Below, piece after piece: positions 1-6,112 of a DNA stretch of 11,085 nucleotides. The position numbers and the translations under genes were made by a program. A model generated the notes under the pieces. It saw only the letters and a program-made list of their open reading frames with translations. It made no database searches and had not been told where the DNA came from. Each line of letters begins with the position of its first letter. Position 1 is the first letter of the stretch. The stretch is from SZUA-430 sp041477875 (GTDB taxonomy: Bacteria > Pseudomonadota > Alphaproteobacteria > Micropepsales > Micropepsaceae): contig JBGOVA010000153.1 in the NCBI GenBank assembly GCA_041477875.1, positions 1-11,085 on the forward strand. Direction: 5' to 3'.

Positions 1-384
1 GCAAGGCGCAACCGTCGGCTCCGTCCGCCTGCCGTCGGGGCCGATGCAGTTCAACGCCTTGGCAATGATGCGCGCGGTCGTCGTCTTGCCGACGCCCCGT
101 ACGCCCGTCAGCATGAACGCGTGCGCGATCCGCCGGGCCGCAAACGCATTCGCGAGCGTGCGCACCATCGCCGCCTGCCCGATGAACGCATCTTCGAACG
201 TTTGCGGCCGGTATTTGCGCGCAAGCACGCGATAGGCCGTGGGCGCGGGCACCTTGCTCTCGTTGACGAAGAGTTCAGGCGCAACCGCGCGCGCACTACC
301 GCCTTTGCCGACGTCGGCGCTCAATCCCAGTTGCTGCTCGTCCGCGACGTTCGCGTCCGAACCTTTGTCTTTTTTGTTCGCCAT
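1..384 (-). CDS. dnaX: DNA polymerase III subunit gamma/tau, N-terminal part (runs off the window)
   Basis: DnaX is the AAA+ motor subunit of the clamp loader, which loads the beta sliding clamp at the replication fork. Only the first 128 residues are present; the frame is open to base 1. After a poorly conserved leader of about 50 residues comes the family opening YRVLARKYRPQTFEDAFIGQ (residues 51-70), then the Walker A loop GVRGVGKTTTAR (94-105). The last visible residue, Cys128, lies where the family's zinc-module cysteines begin. The leader is longer than in E. coli DnaX, which starts almost directly at the YxVLARKxRP motif; the ATG at 384 is the first in-frame Met, but a GTG near codon 45 cannot be excluded. 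The Shine-Dalgarno match is poor. The gene lies downstream of ffs on the same strand. The identity is very secure; the exact start is less so. Confidence 0.95.
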   Translation of the reverse strand, partial: MANKKDKGSDANVADEQQLGLSADVGKGGSARAVAPELFVNESKVPAPTAYRVLARKYRPQTFEDAFIGQAAMVRTLANAFAARRIAHAFMLTGVRGVGKTTTARIIAKALNCIGPDGRRTEPTVAPC

Positions 385-403
385 CAGGGGATCCAAAGGC
401 GGG

Positions 404-469
404 CCGCCTTCGCTAAAGCTACGGCGCCCCTCTCCTAACACATGCCCGCCGAAGCCTTGGCGAAGGCGG
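404..469. repeat. REP-like imperfect inverted repeat between ffs and dnaX
   Basis: Two 23-nt arms, 404-426 and 447-469, are inverted copies of one another and fit the pattern CCGCCTTCGCYAARGCTWCGGCG, differing at only three positions. The 20-nt spacer contains no gene. Each arm is itself close to palindromic (CGCC-gaa-GCCTTGGC-gaa-GGCG in the right arm), so each could fold alone or the two could pair into a long hairpin. This is the organisation of REP/BIME-type intergenic repeats. The right arm reaches the last bases of the predicted ffs RNA, so on the minus strand the hairpin would form directly after the mature SRP RNA and within the dnaX leader. There is no T-tract, so it is not a standard terminator. 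I see no other copy in the window. Confidence 0.6.
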
Positions 470-563
470 GAGGCTGGTGAACGACCCGAGCCGAAACTCG
501 TTACGGCTGCTTCCTTCCGGACCTGACCGGATTGGCGAGGGACTCGTCCGCCGCCAACCTCCC
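468..563 (-). ncRNA. ffs: Signal recognition particle RNA, small bacterial (4.5S) type
   Basis: This is the RNA scaffold of the signal recognition particle; it binds Ffh and takes part in co-translational targeting of membrane proteins. On the minus strand it contains the near-universal domain IV core GTCAGGTCCGGAAGGAAGC (inside 505-528), with the GGAA tetraloop and the asymmetric internal loop that Ffh recognises. The ends close as a helix: GGGAGGTTGG at 563-554 pairs with CCAGCCTCCC at 477-468 over ten positions, including one G-U. The length of about 96 nt is normal for the small SRP RNA without an Alu domain. The true ends may differ by a few bases. It lies between divergent nudC and downstream dnaX, a common alphaproteobacterial position. 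Confidence 0.95.
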
Positions 564-569
564 TGGATA

Positions 570-597
570 AATCTATAGCAGAAGGACGTTCCGGCAA
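570..597 (-). promoter_or_regulatory. Candidate sigma-70-type promoter for ffs
   Basis: Reading the minus strand toward ffs, TTGCCG (597-592) is followed after 16 bases by TAGATT (575-570), six bases before the predicted RNA 5' end at 563. An overlapping alternative -10 is TATAGA (577-572), part of TGCTATAGAT, which resembles an extended -10. The placement fits a stable RNA gene, but each hexamer is an imperfect match and this is inferred by eye. Confidence 0.4.
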
Positions 598-617
598 CGC
601 AAGTTTTGAGGCGTTGC
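594..617. repeat. Perfect 7-bp inverted repeat in the ffs-nudC divergent region
   Basis: GCAACGC (594-600) and GCGTTGC (611-617) are perfect inverted copies separated by the AT-rich 10-nt spacer AAGTTTTGAG. The left arm overlaps the proposed -35 element of ffs and the whole element lies about 70 bases before the nudC start. It has the shape of a dimeric regulator's operator, but seven-base arms can arise by chance, and no regulator is identifiable. Confidence 0.3.
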
Positions 618-685
618 AGCAGCCCCAAGCGCCGTGCAAAGGTCCGGCCCGAAATCCTGTGGAAAGTCTCTTCGAGCGGGGGCGA

Positions 686-1624
686 ATGAGCCAACTCTTG
701 CCCAAAAACCCCAACACGTTTGCGAACTCGCCGCTCGACCGCGCGGGGCATTTGCGCGCGAACCAGGAATGGCTCGCCGGAGCCTTCGCCGACAAACGCT
801 CGCTTTTCATTCCGGTGTGGAAGCTGATGCCCTTCCTGATCAAGAACCGCGAGAGCCGGCGCGAGGCCGGATGGGTAACGCCGGAACTGGCGCTGCCGCT
901 GATGCGCCCCGGCGCCATCACGATATTCCTGGGAATGCATCGCGACTGCGCTCATTTCGCCATCGACATCTCGGGCCTTCCCGACCCCAGCGCCGAAGGC
1001 GCGCTGGCGGGTCTTGGAACCTTCGCCGACCTGCGCATGGTGGCCGAGGAGATCGATCCCGGCGACGCGGCGATCCTCGCCCAAGCGAAGTCGGTCATCG
1101 ATTGGCATCAGCGTCACGGCTTCTGCGCCAATTGCGGCGCGCCCACGGTCCCCGCCGACGCCGGCTACAAGCGCTACTGCGAAGCCTGCAACACGGAGCA
1201 TTTCCCGCGCACCGACCCCGTCGTGATCATGCTGGCGCTCAACGGCAACAGCTGCCTCCTCGGCCGCCAGGCGAAATGGCCCGGCGGCTTCTACTCGGCA
1301 CTCGCCGGTTTTGTCGAACCGGGCGAAACGATCGAGGAAGCCGTCGCGCGCGAACTGCAAGAAGAAGCCGGGATCAAGACCGCCGAAGTGCTCTTCCACT
1401 CGACGCAGCCTTGGCCCTATCCGTCGTCGCTCATGATCGGCTGCTACGCGCGCGCCGCCACGACGGACATCACGATCGACCAGAATGAACTCTCCGACGC
1501 GCAATGGTTCCCGCGCGAAGCGGTGCGCGAAGCGTTGGAGAAGAAAGGGGCCGGCGAGCTCCGCCTGCCCCCTCCGCTCGCGATCGCCCACCAACTCGTC
1601 AAGAGCTGGATCGAACAGGGTTAG
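686..1624 (+). CDS. nudC: NADH pyrophosphatase / NAD-decapping Nudix hydrolase
   Basis: NudC cleaves NADH (and NAD caps on RNA) to the mononucleotide and AMP in the cytoplasm. The 312-residue protein shows the full family layout: an N-terminal NUDIX-like domain (about 1-140); a zinc ribbon with Cys147, Cys150, Cys165 and Cys168; and the Nudix hydrolase domain with the box GX5EX7REUXEEXGU at residues 208-230 (starting GFVEPGET). The NudC-specific signature SxQPWPxPxS appears as QPWPYPSS at 241-248. I chose the ATG at 686 because family homology begins there; an in-frame ATG at 614 would add 24 residues of unrelated character. Its TAG stop overlaps the pheA stop from the other strand. Nothing is missing from the active site. 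Confidence 0.93.
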   Translation: MSQLLPKNPNTFANSPLDRAGHLRANQEWLAGAFADKRSLFIPVWKLMPFLIKNRESRREAGWVTPELALPLMRPGAITIFLGMHRDCAHFAIDISGLPDPSAEGALAGLGTFADLRMVAEEIDPGDAAILAQAKSVIDWHQRHGFCANCGAPTVPADAGYKRYCEACNTEHFPRTDPVVIMLALNGNSCLLGRQAKWPGGFYSALAGFVEPGETIEEAVARELQEEAGIKTAEVLFHSTQPWPYPSSLMIGCYARAATTDITIDQNELSDAQWFPREAVREALEKKGAGELRLPPPLAIAHQLVKSWIEQG

Positions 1625-2478
1625 CTCGCCGCGACCTTCTTGCGGAATTCGTGCGCGGGATAGACGCCCAGAATGCGCAGGTGCGTGGTGAAGAACTGCA
1701 ACTCTTCAAGCGCAAGCCTGACATTGCGTTCTTCCGGGTGTCCCTCGATGTCGGCGTAGAACTGCGTCGCCGTGAACGCCCCTTCGAGCTGGTAGGACTC
1801 GAGCTTCGTCATATTGACGCCGTTGGTCGCGAACCCGCCCATTGCCTTGTAAAGAGCCGCTGGCACGTTGCGCACGCGGAAGACGAACGTGGTCACGACC
1901 GGCCCCTTGCCCAGCTCCGCATCGTCCGGCTCGCCCGCCATGATAAGAAAGCGCGTCGTGTTGTGCGGCGCGTCTTCGACATCGGCCTTGAGAATGTCGA
2001 GCCCGTAGATCTCGGCTGCGAGCGAAGAAGCAAGCGCCCCCATCGTCGGGTCTTTCATTTCCGCGATCCGTCGCGCCGACCCGGCGGTGTCGGCGCCCAC
2101 GACCATTTTCAAACCGAGCGACCGGATGATGTTCCGGCACTGGCCCAGCGCCGGCGATTGGCTCATCACCGACTTGAGCCCCGCGAGCGTCGCGCCGTGG
2201 ATCGCCATCAACTGGTGATGCACGCGCAAAAAATGCTCGCCGATAATGTAGAGCCCCGAATCCGGCAGCAAGTGATGGATGTCCGTGATGCGCCCATGCA
2301 GCGAGTTCTCGATCGGAAGCATCGCAAGCCTCGCTTGGCCATCCTTCACCGCCACGAACACGTCCTCGAAGGTCTGACACGGCAACGCGGTCATCGCTGG
2401 AAAGGCTTCGCGGCACGCAAGGTGCGAGTTCGCGCCGGCCTCGCCTTGGAAGGCGATCGTGTTCGCTTTCGGACTCAT
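1621..2478 (-). CDS. pheA: Prephenate dehydratase with C-terminal ACT domain
   Basis: This enzyme converts prephenate to phenylpyruvate, the committed step toward phenylalanine. The 285-residue monofunctional protein lacks a chorismate mutase domain. The catalytic domain spans about residues 6-183: the opening IAFQGEAGANSH, PIENSLHGRITD (55-66), and the catalytic TTRF motif (174-177). An ACT domain from about 196 to 275 should bind phenylalanine for feedback control; it carries GVNMTKLESY (220-229), where the E. coli protein has ESRP. The ATG at 2478 overlaps the kdsB stop as ATGA, so translation is probably coupled to kdsB. At its 3' end it shares bases with the nudC stop. Identity and start are both secure. 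Confidence 0.95.
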   Translation of the reverse strand: MSPKANTIAFQGEAGANSHLACREAFPAMTALPCQTFEDVFVAVKDGQARLAMLPIENSLHGRITDIHHLLPDSGLYIIGEHFLRVHHQLMAIHGATLAGLKSVMSQSPALGQCRNIIRSLGLKMVVGADTAGSARRIAEMKDPTMGALASSLAAEIYGLDILKADVEDAPHNTTRFLIMAGEPDDAELGKGPVVTTFVFRVRNVPAALYKAMGGFATNGVNMTKLESYQLEGAFTATQFYADIEGHPEERNVRLALEELQFFTTHLRILGVYPAHEFRKKVAAS

Positions 2479-3227
2479 GACTTGGCTTTCTTCTTAGGAT
2501 CAAGCATCGCGCGCGCGCGTTCGAGATCGGCCGGCGTGTCGACGCCCAGCGGCACCGCATCGACGATGCGCACCGCGATCGTCATACCCGCTTCGAGCGC
2601 TCGCAACTGTTCGAGCTTTTCCCGTTTTTCCAGCGGAGACGGCGGCATTCTCACGAAGCGATCGAGCGCCGCCCGCCGATAGGCGTAAATCCCGACGTGA
2701 TGATAAAGCGGCCCCTCGCCCCACGGCGCCGTCGCCCGCGTGAAATAGAGCGCCCGGCCCTGCCGCCCGTCAGCCGCCATCGCGACGACCGCTTTCGTGA
2801 CATTCGGATTGGTCCGCTCGCTCGCGTCGCGGATCTCGGTCGCAAGCGTCGAGATGTCGACCGCAAGCTCGCCGAGCGGCACCAGCGCGGCACGGATGAG
2901 CGCCGGATCGAGTGTCGGCAGATCGCCCTGCAGGTTCAGGATCACGCTGTGCCTGCCGCTCGGATCGAGTTTGCGCGCGGCTTCGAACACGCGGTCCGAG
3001 CCTGAAGGATGATCGGGCTTCGTCAGCACGGCTTCGCCGCCGGCGCGTGTGACGGCTTCGACGATCTCCGCCTCCGCCGCCGCCACGGCGACACGGCCGG
3101 CCTTCGCCTCCATGGCGCGTCGCCACACATGGACGATCATCGGCTGCCCGTGAATGTCGGCAAGCGGCTTGCCCGGCAGTCGCGTCGAAGCCATACGTGC
3201 CGGAATAAGGATCAAGGGTTCGCTCAT
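2475..3227 (-). CDS. kdsB: 3-deoxy-manno-octulosonate cytidylyltransferase (CMP-Kdo synthetase)
   Basis: KdsB activates Kdo with CTP to give CMP-Kdo, used to build the inner core of lipopolysaccharide, so the organism should make LPS. The 250-residue protein has a nucleotidyltransferase fold: IPARMASTRLPGKPL (8-22) for CTP, SGSDR (75-79), the metal-site region NLQGDLP (98-104, Asp102), HHVGIYAYRR (176-185), EKLEQLR (203-209) and GVDTPADLE (228-236, Asp230). The stretch usually written ATDD reads AAAEAE here (about 49-54), a deviation outside the metal ligands. It is the first gene of a coupled pair with pheA and diverges from the cytochrome c gene across a 196-bp gap. The ribosome binding site is weak. 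The basic C-terminal tail KKKAK is not conserved. Confidence 0.93.
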   Translation of the reverse strand: MSEPLILIPARMASTRLPGKPLADIHGQPMIVHVWRRAMEAKAGRVAVAAAEAEIVEAVTRAGGEAVLTKPDHPSGSDRVFEAARKLDPSGRHSVILNLQGDLPTLDPALIRAALVPLGELAVDISTLATEIRDASERTNPNVTKAVVAMAADGRQGRALYFTRATAPWGEGPLYHHVGIYAYRRAALDRFVRMPPSPLEKREKLEQLRALEAGMTIAVRIVDAVPLGVDTPADLERARAMLDPKKKAKS

Positions 3228-3390
3228 GTCACCGAGTGTGTTCTAGGCTTCCGTCGCCCATCAAAATGCGACGTTCCGCCGCAATGACCCAAAAGTACCC
3301 CCCGCTATTGTCTCGCCGCCTTCGGTTTCGGGCCGCATGCGCCGCGCTAAGGATGCGCGGTTTCGGCGGCGGCCTTTCGCCAGCCCGACT

Positions 3391-3420
3391 ATCGTCAAGC
3401 ACTGCATCGTCAAGGATTGC
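3391..3420. repeat. 15-bp tandem duplication overlapping the cytochrome c ribosome binding site
   Basis: ATCGTCAAGCACTGC (3391-3405) is followed immediately by ATCGTCAAGGATTGC (3406-3420), identical at 13 of 15 positions. The second copy contains AAGGA (3412-3416), seven bases before the ATG at 3424, and is the clear Shine-Dalgarno sequence. The first copy has AAGCA at the same place. On the minus strand each unit reads CTTGACGAT, which includes a good -35-like TTGACG but with no convincing -10 at the right spacing toward kdsB. Confidence 0.6.
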
Positions 3421-3423
3421 TCA

Positions 3424-4215
3424 ATGGACGCCTTCGAGTGGAACAAGATTATCGGCGCAACACTTGGCACGGTGCTGTTTATCGTCGCGCTCTACATCGG
3501 GGTCGGCGGGCTGATGGAGCCGCGCCAGGCCGAAAAGTCGGGCATGGAAGTGGCCGTGACCGAAGACACCGGTCATGGCACGGGTGAGGCGCCCGCAGCC
3601 GAGCTCCCGCCCGATTGGGGCACGGTATTGCCGGCCGCCGATGTCGCGGCGGGAGAGAACATCCACAAACGCTGCCTCCAGTGTCATGATTTCTCGAAGG
3701 GCGGTCCCAACAAGATCGGTCCAAACCTCTGGGGCGTTGTCGGCGGAAAGCACGCGCACGCGCCGGGCTTCACCTACTCCGCGGCGATGCAAGCCCTCGC
3801 CGACCAGACGTGGGACTACGATCACCTCAATAAATTCGTGACGAATCCGAAGGCTGCGATTGCGGGAACAAAGATGGCATTCGCGGGCCTCTCGAAACAG
3901 CAGGATCGCATCAATCTGATTGCGTTCTTGAGAACGCAATCAGACGCGCCCGCGCCCATTCCGCCGCCGAACCCGGCCGCTGCCGTGCCGCCGGCCGCCC
4001 CCGCCGGCGCACCTGCCGACGGCGAGCCTCCCGCTGGCGAAGTCCAAGCACCCCCGCCCGGCGAACCAGGCGCGCCGGTGGCACCCGCTGGCGCAACACC
4101 TGCGCCCGCAGCCGCGACAACGCCGCCCGCGGCAGGCACGACGCCGCCTGCCGCAACGCCGACACCGTCGACACCTGCACCGGCCACGCCGCCACCTTCC
4201 GGCGGCGGACACTAG
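3424..4215 (+). CDS. Membrane-anchored class I cytochrome c with Pro/Ala-rich C-terminal tail
   Basis: This is probably a c552/CycM-type electron carrier that faces the periplasm and passes electrons between the bc1 complex and terminal oxidases. In the 263-residue protein, residues 8-27 form one uncleaved transmembrane anchor, followed by a linker and a haem domain from about 68 to 172. Haem attachment is CLQCH (84-88) with His88 as the proximal ligand; Met151 in GTKMAF is the distal ligand; IGPNLWGVVG and LIAFLR are typical flanks. Residues 173-263 are a low-complexity tail almost wholly of Pro, Ala, Gly and Thr, absent from typical family members. I chose the ATG at 3424 over one 87 bases upstream because it has a good AAGGA site at the right spacing. 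It diverges from kdsB. A tentative promoter is ATGACC (3284) with TATTGT (3306). The gene name cycM is possible but unproven. Confidence 0.88.
   Translation: MDAFEWNKIIGATLGTVLFIVALYIGVGGLMEPRQAEKSGMEVAVTEDTGHGTGEAPAAELPPDWGTVLPAADVAAGENIHKRCLQCHDFSKGGPNKIGPNLWGVVGGKHAHAPGFTYSAAMQALADQTWDYDHLNKFVTNPKAAIAGTKMAFAGLSKQQDRINLIAFLRTQSDAPAPIPPPNPAAAVPPAAPAGAPADGEPPAGEVQAPPPGEPGAPVAPAGATPAPAAATTPPAAGTTPPAATPTPSTPAPATPPPSGGGH
3915..3944. repeat. Perfect 14-bp inverted repeat inside the cytochrome c gene
   Basis: TCTGATTGCGTTCT (3915-3928) and AGAACGCAATCAGA (3931-3944) are exact inverted copies around a central TG. RNA from either strand could form a hairpin of about 13 pairs with a four-base loop. 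It sits in codons for NLIAFLRTQSD, the last helix of the haem domain, directly before the Pro/Ala tail. There is no following T-tract, so a classical terminator is unlikely; transcript pausing, processing or chance are the alternatives. Confidence 0.7.
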
Positions 4216-4322
4216 GCCCGGGCTACGCGATCTGCCGGGGCCGCACGCGCCCATCATTCGCCTTCGTCGGCGCGTTCGACTCGGTCTTGCGCGAATAGGA
4301 AAACGCGAACGGAATCCTCTGC

Positions 4323-5264
4323 ATGCCCCAAGGCGCATTGCTGTTCCAAGCCGCCGATGACTATCCGCATCAGCTTTGGACGGATCACCTTCGTCGTTTG
4401 ATGCCGGAGCTCGATATCCGCACGACGGACGACGACGCGCGCACGAACGACATCGTCTATTGCATCGCGTGGAAACCGAAGCCGGGCAGCCTGCGCCGCC
4501 TCGCCAATCTGAAAGTCGTCTTCTCGATGGGCGCGGGCGTCGACGCGATCGTCGCCGATCCGACCTATCCGACCCACGTGCCGCTGTCGCGCGTCGTCGA
4601 CGACACACTCACTCAGGCGATGACCGAATACGTCGTCCTCAACGTTCTCTTGTGGCACCGCCGGCAGCGCGATCTCGACGCGTTGCAGAGACTTAAGAAG
4701 TGGCGCGTGATCGCGGCGCCGCGGGCCGAACATTTGCGCGTGGGTATCTTGGGTTTCGGCGTCCTGGGCCAGGCGGCCGCGCATGCGCTCAAAGCGCTGA
4801 ACTATCAGCTCTTGGGATGGAGTGCGTCACCCAAGGACGTGGCGGGCGTTCGCGGTTTTTCGGGGCCGGACGGCCTCGGCCCGTTTCTGTCGCAAGCCGA
4901 TATACTCGTTTGCCTTCTTCCGCTGACGCCTGCGACGCGCGGAATTCTGAACGCCAAGACCTTCGCGCAACTGCCCAACGGCGCTTACGTCATCAATTGC
5001 GCGCGCGGCGGACATTTGATCGAAGCCGATCTGATCGAAGCCCTCGATTCCGGTCACCTGCGCGGCGCGACGCTCGACGTTTTCCAGATCGAGCCGCTGC
5101 CTGAGACAAGCCCGCTTTGGAGCCATCCCAAGGTCGTCGTCACGCCGCACGCCGCCGCCATCACCGATCCCGAAGCGTTCGCGCGCAACGTCGCCAAGAC
5201 GATCCGCCGCATGGATCAAAATCTGCCGCCCGAAAATCTCGTCGACTTCGCGCGCGGTTATTGA
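4323..5264 (+). CDS. 2-hydroxyacid dehydrogenase, glyoxylate/hydroxypyruvate reductase A-like
   Basis: The protein likely reduces glyoxylate or hydroxypyruvate with NAD(P)H in the cytoplasm. The 313-residue chain has the split D-2-hydroxyacid dehydrogenase layout: substrate-binding halves at about 1-105 and 285-313 around a Rossmann domain. SMGAGVDAI (68-76) is the substrate loop and GFGVLG (144-149) the dinucleotide loop. The catalytic triad is Arg228 (in NCARGG), Glu257 (in IEPLP) and His276 (in TPHAAA). Its length and the short GAGVD-type first domain resemble GhrA rather than the longer SerA or formate dehydrogenase groups; substrate cannot be settled from sequence. The ATG at 4323 is preceded by a modest GGAA. 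It lies 107 bp after the cytochrome gene, with no terminator visible between, and overlaps the NlpC/P60 gene's end by 7 bp. Confidence 0.87.
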   Translation: MPQGALLFQAADDYPHQLWTDHLRRLMPELDIRTTDDDARTNDIVYCIAWKPKPGSLRRLANLKVVFSMGAGVDAIVADPTYPTHVPLSRVVDDTLTQAMTEYVVLNVLLWHRRQRDLDALQRLKKWRVIAAPRAEHLRVGILGFGVLGQAAAHALKALNYQLLGWSASPKDVAGVRGFSGPDGLGPFLSQADILVCLLPLTPATRGILNAKTFAQLPNGAYVINCARGGHLIEADLIEALDSGHLRGATLDVFQIEPLPETSPLWSHPKVVVTPHAAAITDPEAFARNVAKTIRRMDQNLPPENLVDFARGY

Positions 5265-6112
5265 GCCGGCAACCGCCGCACCGACGTCACGACGCTTCCC
5301 GAAGCGCCGGCGCGCGCGATCACGGCAGCGAGCGCCTCTTTGGCCACCATCATGTAGTGCGAGTTCGCGTGGAGCAGCGTCTGCGCGTCGCTCATGATGC
5401 CGACATGGTCCGACCAAAAGACCAAATCGCCGCGCCGCAAAGACCCCTCGACGCCGCTCGCGACGGCCGCGCCGAGTTCGCGCTCTTGCAAGTCGCTGTC
5501 GCGTGGCGCCGCGATGCCCGAGCGCTCCAGCGCGCATTGCACCAGCCCTGAGCAATCGATCCCATCGGGCGACCGCCCGCCCCACAAATAGGGCACACCG
5601 AGAAACTGCTCGGCCACCGAGACGAAGTCGGCCGCCTTTGCGTCGAGCGTCGCAATATGCGCGACCGGAACGAAGCCGCCGGTCGCAAGCTCGGCGAACT
5701 TTTGACCGCCGGCGACGACGGCGAGCTTTGCGTTCATCGGCAAATGACGCAGCGCCGCCGACTTCACTTCGCCCATTGCGTAGACCTGACTGAACAACGT
5801 CGTCACGCGATGCGTCGGTTCGGCCTTTGCCGGCGTCAGATCGCTCTCCTCGACATAGCCGACATAATCATCGAACGCGCATTGCCCCCACGCCCAGCCG
5901 TCTTTGGTGTCGTAGACCGTGAACCGCTCGCCGAAGAAGAGTTGCGTCTCGAGCCGCGTGGTGGCGCCAGGGCTGGCGCGCAGCGCTGCAACGCCGGCGC
6001 CGACGGTGAAAACCTTTCCTTCCGCGTAACGCGACGCCTGAACGACACCCTTCAAGCGCACCGCCGCGACATCGCCGCGCGCCGGCGTAAGCCGCGCGTC
6101 GAACTCAGCCAT
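5258..6112 (-). CDS. NlpC/P60 family cysteine peptidase with N-terminal SH3-like domains, cytoplasmic
   Basis: This is a C40 endopeptidase expected to cleave gamma-D-glutamyl to diamino-acid bonds in murein peptides. In the 284-residue protein, residues about 30-95 and 100-155 look like two SH3b domains, followed by the NlpC/P60 domain (158-284). The catalytic residues are Cys187 in DGIDCSGLVQ, His236 in FWSDHVGIM, and probably His248 in LLHANSH. There is no signal peptide or membrane segment, so it probably acts in the cytoplasm on imported muropeptides, as YkfC-type enzymes do, rather than on the sacculus. Its ATG overlaps the end of the M17 aminopeptidase gene by 8 bp, so the two are translationally coupled and probably work in series. 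At its other end it overlaps the dehydrogenase gene by 7 bp. Confidence 0.88.
   Translation of the reverse strand: MAEFDARLTPARGDVAAVRLKGVVQASRYAEGKVFTVGAGVAALRASPGATTRLETQLFFGERFTVYDTKDGWAWGQCAFDDYVGYVEESDLTPAKAEPTHRVTTLFSQVYAMGEVKSAALRHLPMNAKLAVVAGGQKFAELATGGFVPVAHIATLDAKAADFVSVAEQFLGVPYLWGGRSPDGIDCSGLVQCALERSGIAAPRDSDLQERELGAAVASGVEGSLRRGDLVFWSDHVGIMSDAQTLLHANSHYMMVAKEALAAVIARAGASGSVVTSVRRLPAQ

Noticed and set aside
419..1594. Long minus-strand open frame of 391 codons opposite nudC and through ffs
   Set aside because: It is arginine-rich with no recognisable domain, crosses the SRP RNA gene, and lies opposite a clearly conserved NudC. It is the antisense frame of high-GC coding DNA.
1504..2682. 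Plus-strand open frame of 392 codons opposite pheA and kdsB
   Set aside because: The sense genes carry intact PheA and KdsB motifs; this frame has only Arg/His-rich composition with no domain.
3945..4212. Possible tandem repeat or phase-variation tract in the cytochrome tail DNA
   Set aside because: The tail is rich in Pro/Ala codons but I find no regular unit repeated with high identity and no homopolymer long enough for slippage.
4216..4322. Possible terminator or small RNA between the cytochrome and dehydrogenase genes
   Set aside because: GC-rich segments are present but no stem followed by a T-tract, and no recognisable RNA family.
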